From an uncultured Eubacteriales bacterium (GTDB lineage: Bacteria > Bacillota > Clostridia > Peptostreptococcales > Anaerovoracaceae): a stretch of 31,481 nucleotides of DNA. Positions 23,851-30,582 of the stretch are shown in pieces. The position numbers and the translations under genes are program-made. Location of the stretch: assembly GCA_902772685.1 (NCBI GenBank), contig CACYBO010000169.1:1-31481 (forward strand), given 5' to 3'. Every line of letters begins with the position of its first letter. Within the stretch, counting starts at the first letter, position 1. The notes under the pieces were generated by a model. It was not told the DNA's origin. It was given only the letters and a program-made list of their open reading frames with translations, and did no database searches.

Positions 23851-25617
23851 TCAGCTGATCGGCTGCAGATATTTGGTGCTGTACTCCTCATATAAGCGAT
23901 CATATTCCTGACGCTCTTCTTCATTGTCATGCGTTCTGTCGTGAGTGCTGAGTTCCCATCCGTTAAGCCTCTGCAGCAGGTGCTGGCAGACATTGTTGCA
24001 GTGGTCGGAGATTCTTTCGATATCGGTCAGCATTTCGATAAATGATACGCCGCGTTCAACCGTACAAGTTCCTTCCTTCAGACGCGTTGCATGATTGATC
24101 TTCATGGCGTCGACCATATCGTCAATTATTTCCTCAAGAGCCTCCACTTTAAGAACCAGCGAAGCGTCTTCCGTTTCATAGGCTTTTGACGTTGTTTCAA
24201 GAATCTCATTGATGGCATTTCTCAGATATCCAAACTCAACCATACTCTCATCGGAATATTTGATTCCGTCATGATGCATGATTTCGGATTCTTCGGCCAG
24301 ATTGTCGATGTGATCGCCGATTCTTTCCATATCGCCTACTGTGTGCAAAAGCTCCGTCGCAAAGATGTTCTGTCTGGCGCTCAGCGGATGCTCAGTGATA
24401 TGAACGATATATTCGCCAAGGACTGTCTCTGTCTTGTCGAGGAATGCCTCGTTGTCGTTTACGACCTGGCGCTTGTCTTCATCGTATTCATCGACGAGAT
24501 CACACGCAATATTGAAACTGTCTCTTCCAGTGTCACACATAATGTTGATGACTTTTCTGCACTGCTCGAGAGCAACGTTTGGCGTATCGAAGAATCTCGG
24601 ATCCAACATTGCCAGTTCCTGATCCATCTTCGTGTATTCGCTCTTGTCTTTCACGAGCTTTCCTGCAAGCCTGATGAGCGGATTGATAAACGGCAGGAAC
24701 ACAACAGCTACAACAACATTGAACAAGGTGTGGAAGTTCGCGACACCGCCCATGTTGACGGTATCGTCCCAGAAACTGAATCCTATGATTCCCTGATAGA
24801 GATAGATAGCGATCAGGAACAGAGCGGATCCAAGCACGCACATTGTTACGTCAATTGACACTGCCCTCTTGGCGTCTCTGTTTACGCCGATGCTTGCAAG
24901 AAGAACAGTTACGCACTTGCCCAGGTTGCATCCGATTGCAATCGGGGCCGCCATTGCGAAGGTAACCACGCCTGTTGACGCCGTTGCCTGAAGAACGCCG
25001 ACTGCGGCTGACGAACTCTGCAGGAGGATCGTCACCATCATACCTACCGCAACGCCAAGGAATGGATTCGCAAAGAGTGTGAACACGCGGGAAAATTCTT
25101 CCGATTCCGCCAATGGGGCGAAGCTGTTCTGCATGAGCGTCATTCCCATGAACAGAATACCCAGTCCCATGAATATTCCGGTCTTATCCTTAACGGATTG
25201 GCGTTTTGACATAAGCATGATAAACGCGCTGACTACAATGAGAAGCGGCGCGAATGTGGATGGCTTGAGCAGCAGGAGCAGGATATTGTCACCGCTGATA
25301 TCACCCATTCGCAGAATCTGCGCTGTGATTGTTGTGCCTATATTGGCTCCCATAATTACGGGAACACCCTGAGCCAGTTTCAGAATGCCTGCATTGAGAA
25401 AGCCGACGACCATGATGATTGTTGCCGCAGAGCTTTGAATAACTGCCGTTACACCTGCGCCCAACGCGACGCCTTTTGCCTTGTTGCTCGTCAGTTTCTC
25501 GAGGATTTTCTCCATCTTCGCACCGGCGGCGCTTTCCAGTGAGGATCCCATCAGCTTCATGCCGTAGAGAAACATTCCTATGCCGCCCAGCATCATAAGT
25601 ACCGATTCAAATGTCAA
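23851..25617 (-). CDS. Na+/phosphate cotransporter with C-terminal PhoU-like domain
   Basis: 588-residue membrane protein of the Na/Pi (NptA, type II) cotransporter family. The two inverted-repeat signatures are visible: QSSAAT (61-66) followed by GANIGTT (90-96), and a second QSSSAA near residue 200 followed by GCNLGK. A helical PhoU-like domain fills about residues 345-560 (segments MERIGDHIDNLAE and IERISDHCNNV are typical PhoU motifs). The start is TTG at 25617, overlapping the kinase stop codon as TTGA, with AGGAGG seven bases upstream; no ATG or GTG fits. It is the last gene of the regulator-kinase-transporter operon, so it should import phosphate and may also report phosphate status to the kinase. 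Confidence 0.92.
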   Translation of the reverse strand: MTFESVLMMLGGIGMFLYGMKLMGSSLESAAGAKMEKILEKLTSNKAKGVALGAGVTAVIQSSAATIIMVVGFLNAGILKLAQGVPVIMGANIGTTITAQILRMGDISGDNILLLLLKPSTFAPLLIVVSAFIMLMSKRQSVKDKTGIFMGLGILFMGMTLMQNSFAPLAESEEFSRVFTLFANPFLGVAVGMMVTILLQSSSAAVGVLQATASTGVVTFAMAAPIAIGCNLGKCVTVLLASIGVNRDAKRAVSIDVTMCVLGSALFLIAIYLYQGIIGFSFWDDTVNMGGVANFHTLFNVVVAVVFLPFINPLIRLAGKLVKDKSEYTKMDQELAMLDPRFFDTPNVALEQCRKVINIMCDTGRDSFNIACDLVDEYDEDKRQVVNDNEAFLDKTETVLGEYIVHITEHPLSARQNIFATELLHTVGDMERIGDHIDNLAEESEIMHHDGIKYSDESMVEFGYLRNAINEILETTSKAYETEDASLVLKVEALEEIIDDMVDAMKINHATRLKEGTCTVERGVSFIEMLTDIERISDHCNNVCQHLLQRLNGWELSTHDRTHDNEEERQEYDRLYEEYSTKYLQPIS

Positions 25618-26378
25618 TGGTGTCCCTCCTTTGGAAAAGAAATAGTTATAGTGGTTCCATACTTCGGAGCGCTGACAAGATGGATCTCTCCATTGTGAAT
25701 TGCCGCAGCGTGCTTCACGATGGAAAGTCCGAGCCCTGTTCCGCCCACTTCCTTTGAATGACTTTTATCAACCCTGTAAAACCTTTCGAAGATACGGTCC
25801 TGCTGATCAAGCGGGATGCCGATGCCGTTATCGTTTACTGTAAGTACCGTGAGGTCGTTAACAGTATTGATATCGACTTTTACACTTCCATGCGGGTTGT
25901 TGTATTTGATCCCGTTCTCACAGAGGTTGTAGACAATCAGCCTTAGAAGCTGTGCATAACCGTTGATTACACTGCTTTCTCCGGACAGTTCCAGTGAAAC
26001 ATTGGCAGCACGCGCCTCTTCATCGAGAGAATCAACCGCATCAATTGCGACCTCATATAGATCAACATCTTCACGGACCATATCCCTCATTCCCTCATCG
26101 AGATGGGACAGTTCCAGAATGTCATTTACCAGTGTGATCATTCTCTGGGATTCAGAATAGATTCTTTCAGCAAACTGCTGCACATCTTCTTCCTTGACCA
26201 TTCCGCTCTTCAGCAGTTCCGCATACCCGGAGATGGACTGAAGCGGCGTTTTCAATTCGTGGGAAACATTTGCTGTGAATTCCTGACGCATCCGCTCCGC
26301 TTCCCGCTGCACTTTGCTGCGCTCTTCTGAAGCAATTCTTCTTGATAGATGATCGTATATGAAGTTCTTTTTTGTCAT
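25614..26378 (-). CDS. Sensorless PhoR-like histidine kinase
   Basis: 254-residue kinase with only the catalytic core: a short helical lead, the HisKA domain with SHELKTPL (His40 is the phosphoacceptor), and the HATPase domain with NLCENGIKYN, NDNGIGIP and GTGLGLSIVK. No membrane segment, HAMP, PAS or extracytoplasmic domain is present, whereas close Firmicute PhoR-type kinases have them before MRREFTANVSHELKTPL-like sequences. The ATG at 26378 follows the regulator stop directly; a TTG at 26402 inside the regulator gene is less likely. Being flanked by a PhoB-like regulator and a Na/Pi-PhoU transporter, it most likely controls phosphate genes; how it senses is unknown. Confidence 0.9.
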   Translation of the reverse strand: MTKKNFIYDHLSRRIASEERSKVQREAERMRQEFTANVSHELKTPLQSISGYAELLKSGMVKEEDVQQFAERIYSESQRMITLVNDILELSHLDEGMRDMVREDVDLYEVAIDAVDSLDEEARAANVSLELSGESSVINGYAQLLRLIVYNLCENGIKYNNPHGSVKVDINTVNDLTVLTVNDNGIGIPLDQQDRIFERFYRVDKSHSKEVGGTGLGLSIVKHAAAIHNGEIHLVSAPKYGTTITISFPKEGHH

Positions 26379-26382
26379 ATTA

Positions 26383-27057
26383 TTACCTGAATTTATATCC
26401 AACGCCCCGGACAGTTTCTATATTCTTGCCGTACGGTCCCAGTTTCGTCCGCAGCGTTCCAATGTGAACATCAACAGTTCTCGTCTCCCCTGCGTAATGG
26501 ATGCCCCACACTTCGGAGAGAAGGTTTTCCCTTGAAAAAACGTGCTCCGGACGCCTCATAAACATCTGAAGAAGTTCAAATTCTTTTAAGGTCAAAGCAA
26601 CGTCTTTCCCGTCAACGGTAACAGTATGCGTTCCTATGTCAATTCTGATATTTCCGGATTCAATAATATCCTCATTATCCTCCTGCTTCCCGAATCTTCT
26701 CAGGACAGCGTTGACTCTGGCGATCATCTCCATCATCCCGAAAGGCTTCGTAAGATAATCATCTGCTCCGCTATCGAGCCCGAGAACCTTATCGAACTCT
26801 GTTCCCTTCGCGGTAGCCATGATAACAGGGATATTATTCGTAGCCGGATTCGCCTTGAGTTTTTTGAGTAACTCCATCCCGTCTTCGCCCGGGAGCATGA
26901 TGTCCAGCATAATCAGTTCCGGAATGCTGCCTTCCTGTGAGAGCGCATCAAAAAGCTCTCTTCCGTCATTGAATCCTAATGCTTTGTGGCCGGACGTTTC
27001 AAGGGCGTATACCATTAAGTCCCTGATTGATACATCATCTTCCACACAGAAAATCAT
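26383..27057 (-). CDS. PhoB/PhoP-type response regulator (OmpR family)
   Basis: 224-residue two-domain regulator. The receiver domain has the acidic pocket EDD at 6-8, phosphoacceptor Asp52 (MLDIMLPGEDG) and a KPFG lysine; the C-terminal winged helix ends with RTKLGPYGKNIETVRGVGYKF, typical of OmpR/PhoB (this last stretch spans about residues 202-223). The ATG at 27057 is chosen because CAGGAGA lies just before it; a TTG at 27078 upstream would place the ribosome binding site inside the gene. It is the first gene of the phosphate operon, and two Pho-box-like repeats precede it, which suggests autoregulation. Confidence 0.92.
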   Translation of the reverse strand: MIFCVEDDVSIRDLMVYALETSGHKALGFNDGRELFDALSQEGSIPELIMLDIMLPGEDGMELLKKLKANPATNNIPVIMATAKGTEFDKVLGLDSGADDYLTKPFGMMEMIARVNAVLRRFGKQEDNEDIIESGNIRIDIGTHTVTVDGKDVALTLKEFELLQMFMRRPEHVFSRENLLSEVWGIHYAGETRTVDVHIGTLRTKLGPYGKNIETVRGVGYKFR

Positions 27058-27089
27058 GAATCTCTCCTGTTTATACAAATCAATATTAC

Positions 27090-27112
27090 ACCAATAATAT
27101 AATACTATTGGT
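27090..27112. repeat. ACCAATA/TATTGGT dyad in the leader of the phosphate operon
   Basis: A perfect 7-bp inverted repeat (27090-27096 with 27106-27112) with a 9-bp AT spacer lies just downstream of the predicted start of transcription. It could be an additional operator or an RNA hairpin; no known site is recognised. Confidence 0.45.
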
Positions 27113-27113
27113 A

Positions 27114-27152
27114 ATTAAAAACTAAAACAGTTATTTGTAAAATCTATGTAAA
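27114..27152 (-). promoter_or_regulatory. Pho-box-like repeats and promoter of the phosphate operon
   Basis: On the minus strand TTTACA occurs twice (27152-27147 and 27141-27136), exactly 11 bp apart, matching the Firmicute PhoP site of TT(A/T/C)ACA repeats with about 5-bp spacers. The second repeat also serves as a -35, with TTTAAT (27119 to 27114) as -10 after a 16-bp spacer. Confidence 0.6.
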
Positions 27153-27189
27153 CTTTTTTGTCTCCGGCAGCGCATCTGTCTGTCTATTA

Positions 27190-27218
27190 TTGACTGTTAT
27201 ACTGTAATCTGTTAGAGT
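27190..27218 (+). promoter_or_regulatory. Promoter of the riboswitch-antiporter unit
   Basis: TTGACT (27190-27195) and TAGAGT (27213-27218) are 17 bp apart. An extended -10, TGTTATACT (27195-27203), offers an alternative start. Both lie just ahead of the riboswitch aptamer. Confidence 0.5.
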
Positions 27219-27225
27219 TGTTTCT

Positions 27226-27330
27226 GAACAGGGAGTAGTTCGTGTATGCAAGTATTATTGGATACACTGCGTATAACGTCATCACGTCCATGGGACCGGG
27301 ATACGCACTGAAACAAGAATGAGACTGTAT
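27226..27330 (+). promoter_or_regulatory. yybP-ykoY family (Mn2+) riboswitch aptamer
   Basis: The stretch holds the conserved pieces of this family in order: GGGAGTAG (27231-27238) on the 5' side, CGTCA (27277-27281), ACCGG (27295-27299) and AATGAGACT (27318-27326) on the 3' side. Helices are visible: GTGTAT/ATACAC (27242-27247 with 27262-27267), GCGTAT/ATACGC (27269-27274 with 27301-27306) with GTCC/GGAC inside, and a closing P1 of ACAG/CTGT (27228-27231 with 27325-27328). CTGT of P1 is also the base of the following terminator stem, so aptamer folding and termination exclude each other, which fits an ON switch: Mn2+ binding would let the antiporter be made. Known members of this family control manganese exporters. 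Confidence 0.85.
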
Positions 27331-27356
27331 CGCATTTTGCTGCGGTGCAGTTTTTT
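27324..27356 (+). terminator. Expression-platform terminator of the riboswitch
   Basis: An 11-bp stem (27324-27334 with 27341-27351, two G-U pairs) with a 6-nt loop is followed by TTTTTT. It starts with bases used in the aptamer closing helix and ends 33 bp before the antiporter start codon. Confidence 0.85.
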
Positions 27357-27388
27357 ACATTTCCATCATCTAAGACCGGAGTATTTTT

Positions 27389-28336
27389 ATGCAGATGATT
27401 GCTTTGAATCTGGGAATTCTGATTGCCGGGTTTGTACTGTTGATCAAAGGAGCCGATTTTTTCGTCAAAGGCGCGTCTACGATTGCGCGTAAATTTGGTG
27501 TGCCTCAGATTGTAATTGGTCTGACGGTTGTCGCGATGGGAACGAGCGCGCCGGAAGCGGCTGTCAGCATCAGTGCGGCGATTTCAGGAAACGCCGACAT
27601 CACCATCGGAAATGTAGTTGGCAGCAACATCATGAATGTACTCGTCATTCTTGGAATTACCGCTTTGATTGCTCCGATTGCCGTAGATCACAAAGCGGTA
27701 AAGGTGGATATGCCGTTCATGCTTGGAATTTCTGTTCTGCTTTTGCCCCTGGGACTCACAGGCGGAGTTGTGAACAGATGGGAAGGATTGCTTTTGCTTG
27801 CGGTGTTCACCGCTTATCTGATTTATCTGTTCCGCAGGGCGATGAAAGATTCCGTTGAGGAGGATGAACTGAGGCCTACCTATGGGCAGGGCAATATGTG
27901 GATGATCTTCTGGACGATCCTCGGTCTTGCCATGATTATTGTCGGCAGCAAATTCATCGTATACAGCGCGAGTGAAATTGCCCTGGAATTTGGCGTCAGC
28001 CAGAGGATGATCGCACTGACAATCGTTGCTTTTGGAACGTCGCTGCCGGAACTTGTAACTTCCGCAACAGCTGCCCGCAGGGGAAATACGGGGCTTGCAA
28101 TCGGAAATATCGTCGGAAGCAATATATTCAACATACTGTTCGTCACAGGTCTTACGGCGGCGATCACTCCGATTGCCTTCCGCAGTACGTTTACGATCGA
28201 TGCTGCCATTGCTGCCTTTGCCGCTCTCCTTCTGTGGCTGTTTTCTCTGAAAGGCAAAAATCTGGGCAGAATCAACGGCGGTGTAATGCTTCTCTGTTAT
28301 GCCGCGTATTTCGCTTTTGTGTTATTCTTAAAGTGA
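27389..28336 (+). CDS. CaCA-family cation antiporter, probable Mn2+ exporter
   Basis: 315-residue membrane protein with about ten hydrophobic segments and the two inverted alpha repeats of calcium/cation antiporters: GTSAPEAAVS then GNVVGSN (51-60, 74-80), and GTSLPELVTS then GNIVGSN in the second half. The family (YrbG-like) is usually labelled Na+/Ca2+ antiporter. Here a yybP-ykoY-type manganese riboswitch with a terminator precedes it, so its physiological job is more likely export of Mn2+ (possibly with Ca2+). The ATG follows GGAG eight bases upstream. A flavoprotein gene follows after 45 bp with no terminator between. Confidence 0.9.
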   Translation: MQMIALNLGILIAGFVLLIKGADFFVKGASTIARKFGVPQIVIGLTVVAMGTSAPEAAVSISAAISGNADITIGNVVGSNIMNVLVILGITALIAPIAVDHKAVKVDMPFMLGISVLLLPLGLTGGVVNRWEGLLLLAVFTAYLIYLFRRAMKDSVEEDELRPTYGQGNMWMIFWTILGLAMIIVGSKFIVYSASEIALEFGVSQRMIALTIVAFGTSLPELVTSATAARRGNTGLAIGNIVGSNIFNILFVTGLTAAITPIAFRSTFTIDAAIAAFAALLLWLFSLKGKNLGRINGGVMLLCYAAYFAFVLFLK

Positions 28337-28381
28337 ACTTTGAGAATGCTTTTGAATAAAAAATTTAGGAAGGATTGAAAA

Positions 28382-29017
28382 ATGACGAAGAAAATCATAG
28401 CGGTAAACGCCGGACCGAGAAAAGGCTGGAATACAGACACCTTGATTTCTGAGGCATCCAAAGGCGCAGAATCTGCAGGTGCAGAGATAGAGAGATTTGA
28501 TCTGTTCCGGCTTGAACAGTACACAGGATGCATATCCTGTTTCGGGTGTAAAAAAGAAAAGTTCAAAGGCCGCTGTATCTGCCGGGATGGATTGATGCCG
28601 GTTCTGGATGCCATCAGGGAATCAGACGGCCTGATTATCGGCTCCCCTAATTATCTGTCTGAACTGACAGCATCTTTTCGCGCCTTGTATGAACGTCTGA
28701 TCTTCCAAAACCTGACATACAATCAGGAGAATCCGTGCTGCAATGAGCATCCGATTCCTGTCCTGCTGATTATGACGAGCAATGCGCCTGATACTTTTTT
28801 TATGGATATGATGCGAAATTATCAGCAGACACTGAATCACTTCGTTGGACCGACAGATATTTTTGTCAGCGGCGACACTCTGCAGCTGAAGGATTATTCC
28901 AAGACGGATTGGCCGTGGACCATGTTTGATCCGGAAGCGAAGCGAAGAAGGCACGAAACAGTATTCCCGGAGGAATGCAAAACAGTATTTAAGATGGGAG
29001 CAGCGTTGGCTGAGTAA
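28382..29017 (+). CDS. Flavodoxin-fold NAD(P)H-dependent FMN oxidoreductase, iron-sulfur flavoprotein-like
   Basis: 211-residue flavoprotein. The N-terminal IIAVNAGPRKGWNTDTL is the FMN-phosphate loop of the NADPH-dependent FMN reductase family, and LIIGSPNYLSELTASFRALYER (split around residue 85) is the second FMN contact. Cysteines 50, 53, 56 and 65 (GCISCFGCKK ... GRC) follow the spacing of iron-sulfur flavoproteins, so a [4Fe-4S] cluster is possible. AGGAAGGATTG precedes the ATG. It is probably co-transcribed with the cation antiporter and ends at a strong terminator. Electron donor and acceptor are unknown; a link to metal or oxidative stress is only suggested by position. Confidence 0.85.
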   Translation: MTKKIIAVNAGPRKGWNTDTLISEASKGAESAGAEIERFDLFRLEQYTGCISCFGCKKEKFKGRCICRDGLMPVLDAIRESDGLIIGSPNYLSELTASFRALYERLIFQNLTYNQENPCCNEHPIPVLLIMTSNAPDTFFMDMMRNYQQTLNHFVGPTDIFVSGDTLQLKDYSKTDWPWTMFDPEAKRRRHETVFPEECKTVFKMGAALAE

Positions 29018-29044
29018 GGACGATTCTCTGAATCGTCCTTTTTT
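29016..29044 (+). terminator. Intrinsic terminator after the flavoprotein gene
   Basis: A perfect 11-bp stem AAGGACGATTC/GAATCGTCCTT (29016-29026 with 29030-29040) with a 3-nt loop continues into TTTT. Its T tract touches the stop codon of the convergent pgeF-like gene. Confidence 0.95.
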
Positions 29045-29945
29045 ATACCTTGAATCTGTTGACGATCATCGCCGCCTGTTCATTCTCCATGCGCCGTGCC
29101 CGGTAAGAGTAAAAAACGTCCGCATTGCACATGGTACAAACATTGGATACAGCGATACGGTCATCCCTTACGCCCGCGTCCAGAAGTGTCATCCGGTTGG
29201 CCTCTCTCAGATCCAGGTGGTATTTCCCTCCCGGAACCTCTTTTCCATCATCTGCAAAGGCAGGATACCTTCGGAGGATTTGGTCCGCCGCGCTTCTGCC
29301 CCACTGTTCCGAAAACTGTTCATATACTTCGTCGCCCATCTCATAACAGTCTATGCAGATGCCCGGACCGATTGCTGCGTACAGATTGCGCGGGTCGCTT
29401 CCAAACTGCTCGGTCATGCGCTCTATTGCATTTGCAGGAATCTTTCCAAGTGTCCCTTTCCATCCAGCGTGTACAAGACCGACGGCCTTGCGCACAGGAT
29501 CCGCAATATAAACCGGCGGACAGTCCCCTCCAAAAGCCGTCAGAATAACATCCGGCAAATCGGTAATCAGTCCATCGATGCTTCTCCTATGCGGCGGTTT
29601 CTCCGTCCGTAAAATAGGCCCAAGGTCATTCTCTGTAACCACGTAAACATGATTTGTATGCATCTGGTCCGTAATGGATTCGTGTTCGATCGAAGATTCC
29701 AGCTGCCTGGCCAGTAGGTCTCTGTTTTTGAACACCACCGGAGCAGCCTCAGTGTCATCTTCGGTTTTCATCACAACGACACGGAGACCTGTTTCTCCTT
29801 CGCCGCTCTGATCATCAAATGATTTGAATCTCGTAGAATACAGCGTTGGAACGCCCAGTTCGTCAAACATTTCAACAGACAGGTATGGAATCTGCTCTGT
29901 GTGGATGTTGAATATTCTCTTATGGTCTGAATACCGTATTTTCAT
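29043..29945 (-). CDS. pgeF: PgeF/YfiH-type protein (multicopper-polyphenol-oxidase-like domain)
   Basis: 300-residue cytoplasmic protein of the YfiH/DUF152 family. The conserved Cys-His centre is visible: QMHTNHVY (His96), GGDCPPVYI (Cys142) and LVHAGWKGT (His159), with CTMCN and YRAR near the C-terminus. The family was annotated as laccase; members are now linked to purine nucleoside phosphorylase/adenosine deaminase activity and to peptidoglycan precursor editing. The first 60 residues are an extra N-terminal part of the kind found in other Clostridia. It starts two bases after the stop of the cyclic-nucleotide-binding-domain gene, so the two are one operon. Confidence 0.88.
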   Translation of the reverse strand: MKIRYSDHKRIFNIHTEQIPYLSVEMFDELGVPTLYSTRFKSFDDQSGEGETGLRVVVMKTEDDTEAAPVVFKNRDLLARQLESSIEHESITDQMHTNHVYVVTENDLGPILRTEKPPHRRSIDGLITDLPDVILTAFGGDCPPVYIADPVRKAVGLVHAGWKGTLGKIPANAIERMTEQFGSDPRNLYAAIGPGICIDCYEMGDEVYEQFSEQWGRSAADQILRRYPAFADDGKEVPGGKYHLDLREANRMTLLDAGVRDDRIAVSNVCTMCNADVFYSYRARRMENEQAAMIVNRFKV

Positions 29946-29947
29946 CT

Positions 29948-30316
29948 TTACTTTCTTCCCGTCAGTTCTTCATTGATCATCTCGATGTGCTTCATTACAA
30001 GCGAAATCTGCTTTGACAGACTTATCAGTGCTTCCTCAGCATTCTTCGGATTGAGCGCGAGATAATTATGCAGCTCATCCTTAGGGATCTCCATCACTAC
30101 AGTATCTTCATCTGCGATTGCTGAATATGGACTCGGGCGGTCAGCGTAGCAATTGTACACCCCGAAACACTTCTCGGTAGTGTAGACGCCAAGAAGATAT
30201 TCGTCATCTGTTTCATGGTTTATATACAGCGATACGGTGCCCTGCATGACTTTATACAATATATCTCTGTTGTCTCCCTGCTGTATGATCGACTCGCCGC
30301 TATTGTACCTTGTCAT
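29948..30316 (-). CDS. Stand-alone cyclic-nucleotide-binding-domain protein
   Basis: 122-residue protein consisting of a single CNB (Crp N-terminal type) domain: YNSGESIIQQGD opens the beta roll, VMQGTVSLYIN follows, and a helical end (about 90-120) replaces the C-helix. There is no helix-turn-helix, so it is not a DNA-binding regulator by itself. The usual phosphate-binding cassette FGE(L/I)...R(S/T)A is altered to FGVYNCYADRPSPYSA, so cAMP binding is doubtful. The ATG at 30316 has AGGA seven bases upstream; a GTG at 30370 would add residues that really belong to the broken ketopantoate reductase gene in front. Role unknown. Confidence 0.8.
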   Translation of the reverse strand: MTRYNSGESIIQQGDNRDILYKVMQGTVSLYINHETDDEYLLGVYTTEKCFGVYNCYADRPSPYSAIADEDTVVMEIPKDELHNYLALNPKNAEEALISLSKQISLVMKHIEMINEELTGRK

Positions 30317-30321
30317 GGTGC

Positions 30322-30548
30322 GGTCCTGTTCTTTGTACGTGTTCTCAACCGCATGGATGAGATTCGTCACGAACGAGTTGTACGGGGCAGGGACATTATG
30401 GACCTTCGCACGGTCTACAACAAAGCCATTGATTGCGTCGATTTCAGTCTTCTTTCCTATGGCAGAGCATTATCACTTCGTTATTCCTGCTGAGATACGC
30501 CCCATACAGGCAGCCTATCGTGCCCGATCCGATAATTGCGATTTTTAT
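30322..30548 (-). pseudogene. Remnant of ketopantoate reductase (panE/apbA family)
   Basis: Two ends of a 2-dehydropantoate 2-reductase are recognisable on the minus strand. The first is the N-terminal Rossmann segment IKIAIIGSGTIGCLYGAYLS (30548 to about 30489), running to a stop at 30444. The second, in another frame, is the C-terminal signature KKTEIDAINGFVVDRAK (about 30457 to 30405) up to NTYKEQ. About 230 residues between them are missing. The start codon position reads ATA instead of ATG, although a perfect GGAGG lies seven bases before it. The gene is therefore dead through internal deletion, frameshift and start loss. It lies between the phzF-like gene and the cyclic-nucleotide-binding-domain gene. 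Confidence 0.85.
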
Positions 30549-30582
30549 GAGAATACCTCCGTAATCAAATAACCAATCCACC

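Noticed and set aside
26379..26402. TTG start for the histidine kinase inside the regulator gene.
   Set aside because: No better ribosome binding site there, and the added residues are just the regulator's 3' end in another frame; it would not restore a sensor domain either way.
27242..27322. A 26-codon ORF with GTG start, GGGAG ribosome-binding-like site and a terminator right behind its stop, looking like a tiny gene or leader peptide.
   Set aside because: The GGGAG is part of the conserved GGGAGTAG block of a yybP-ykoY riboswitch and the whole ORF lies in the aptamer; the riboswitch explains the promoter, structure and terminator better.
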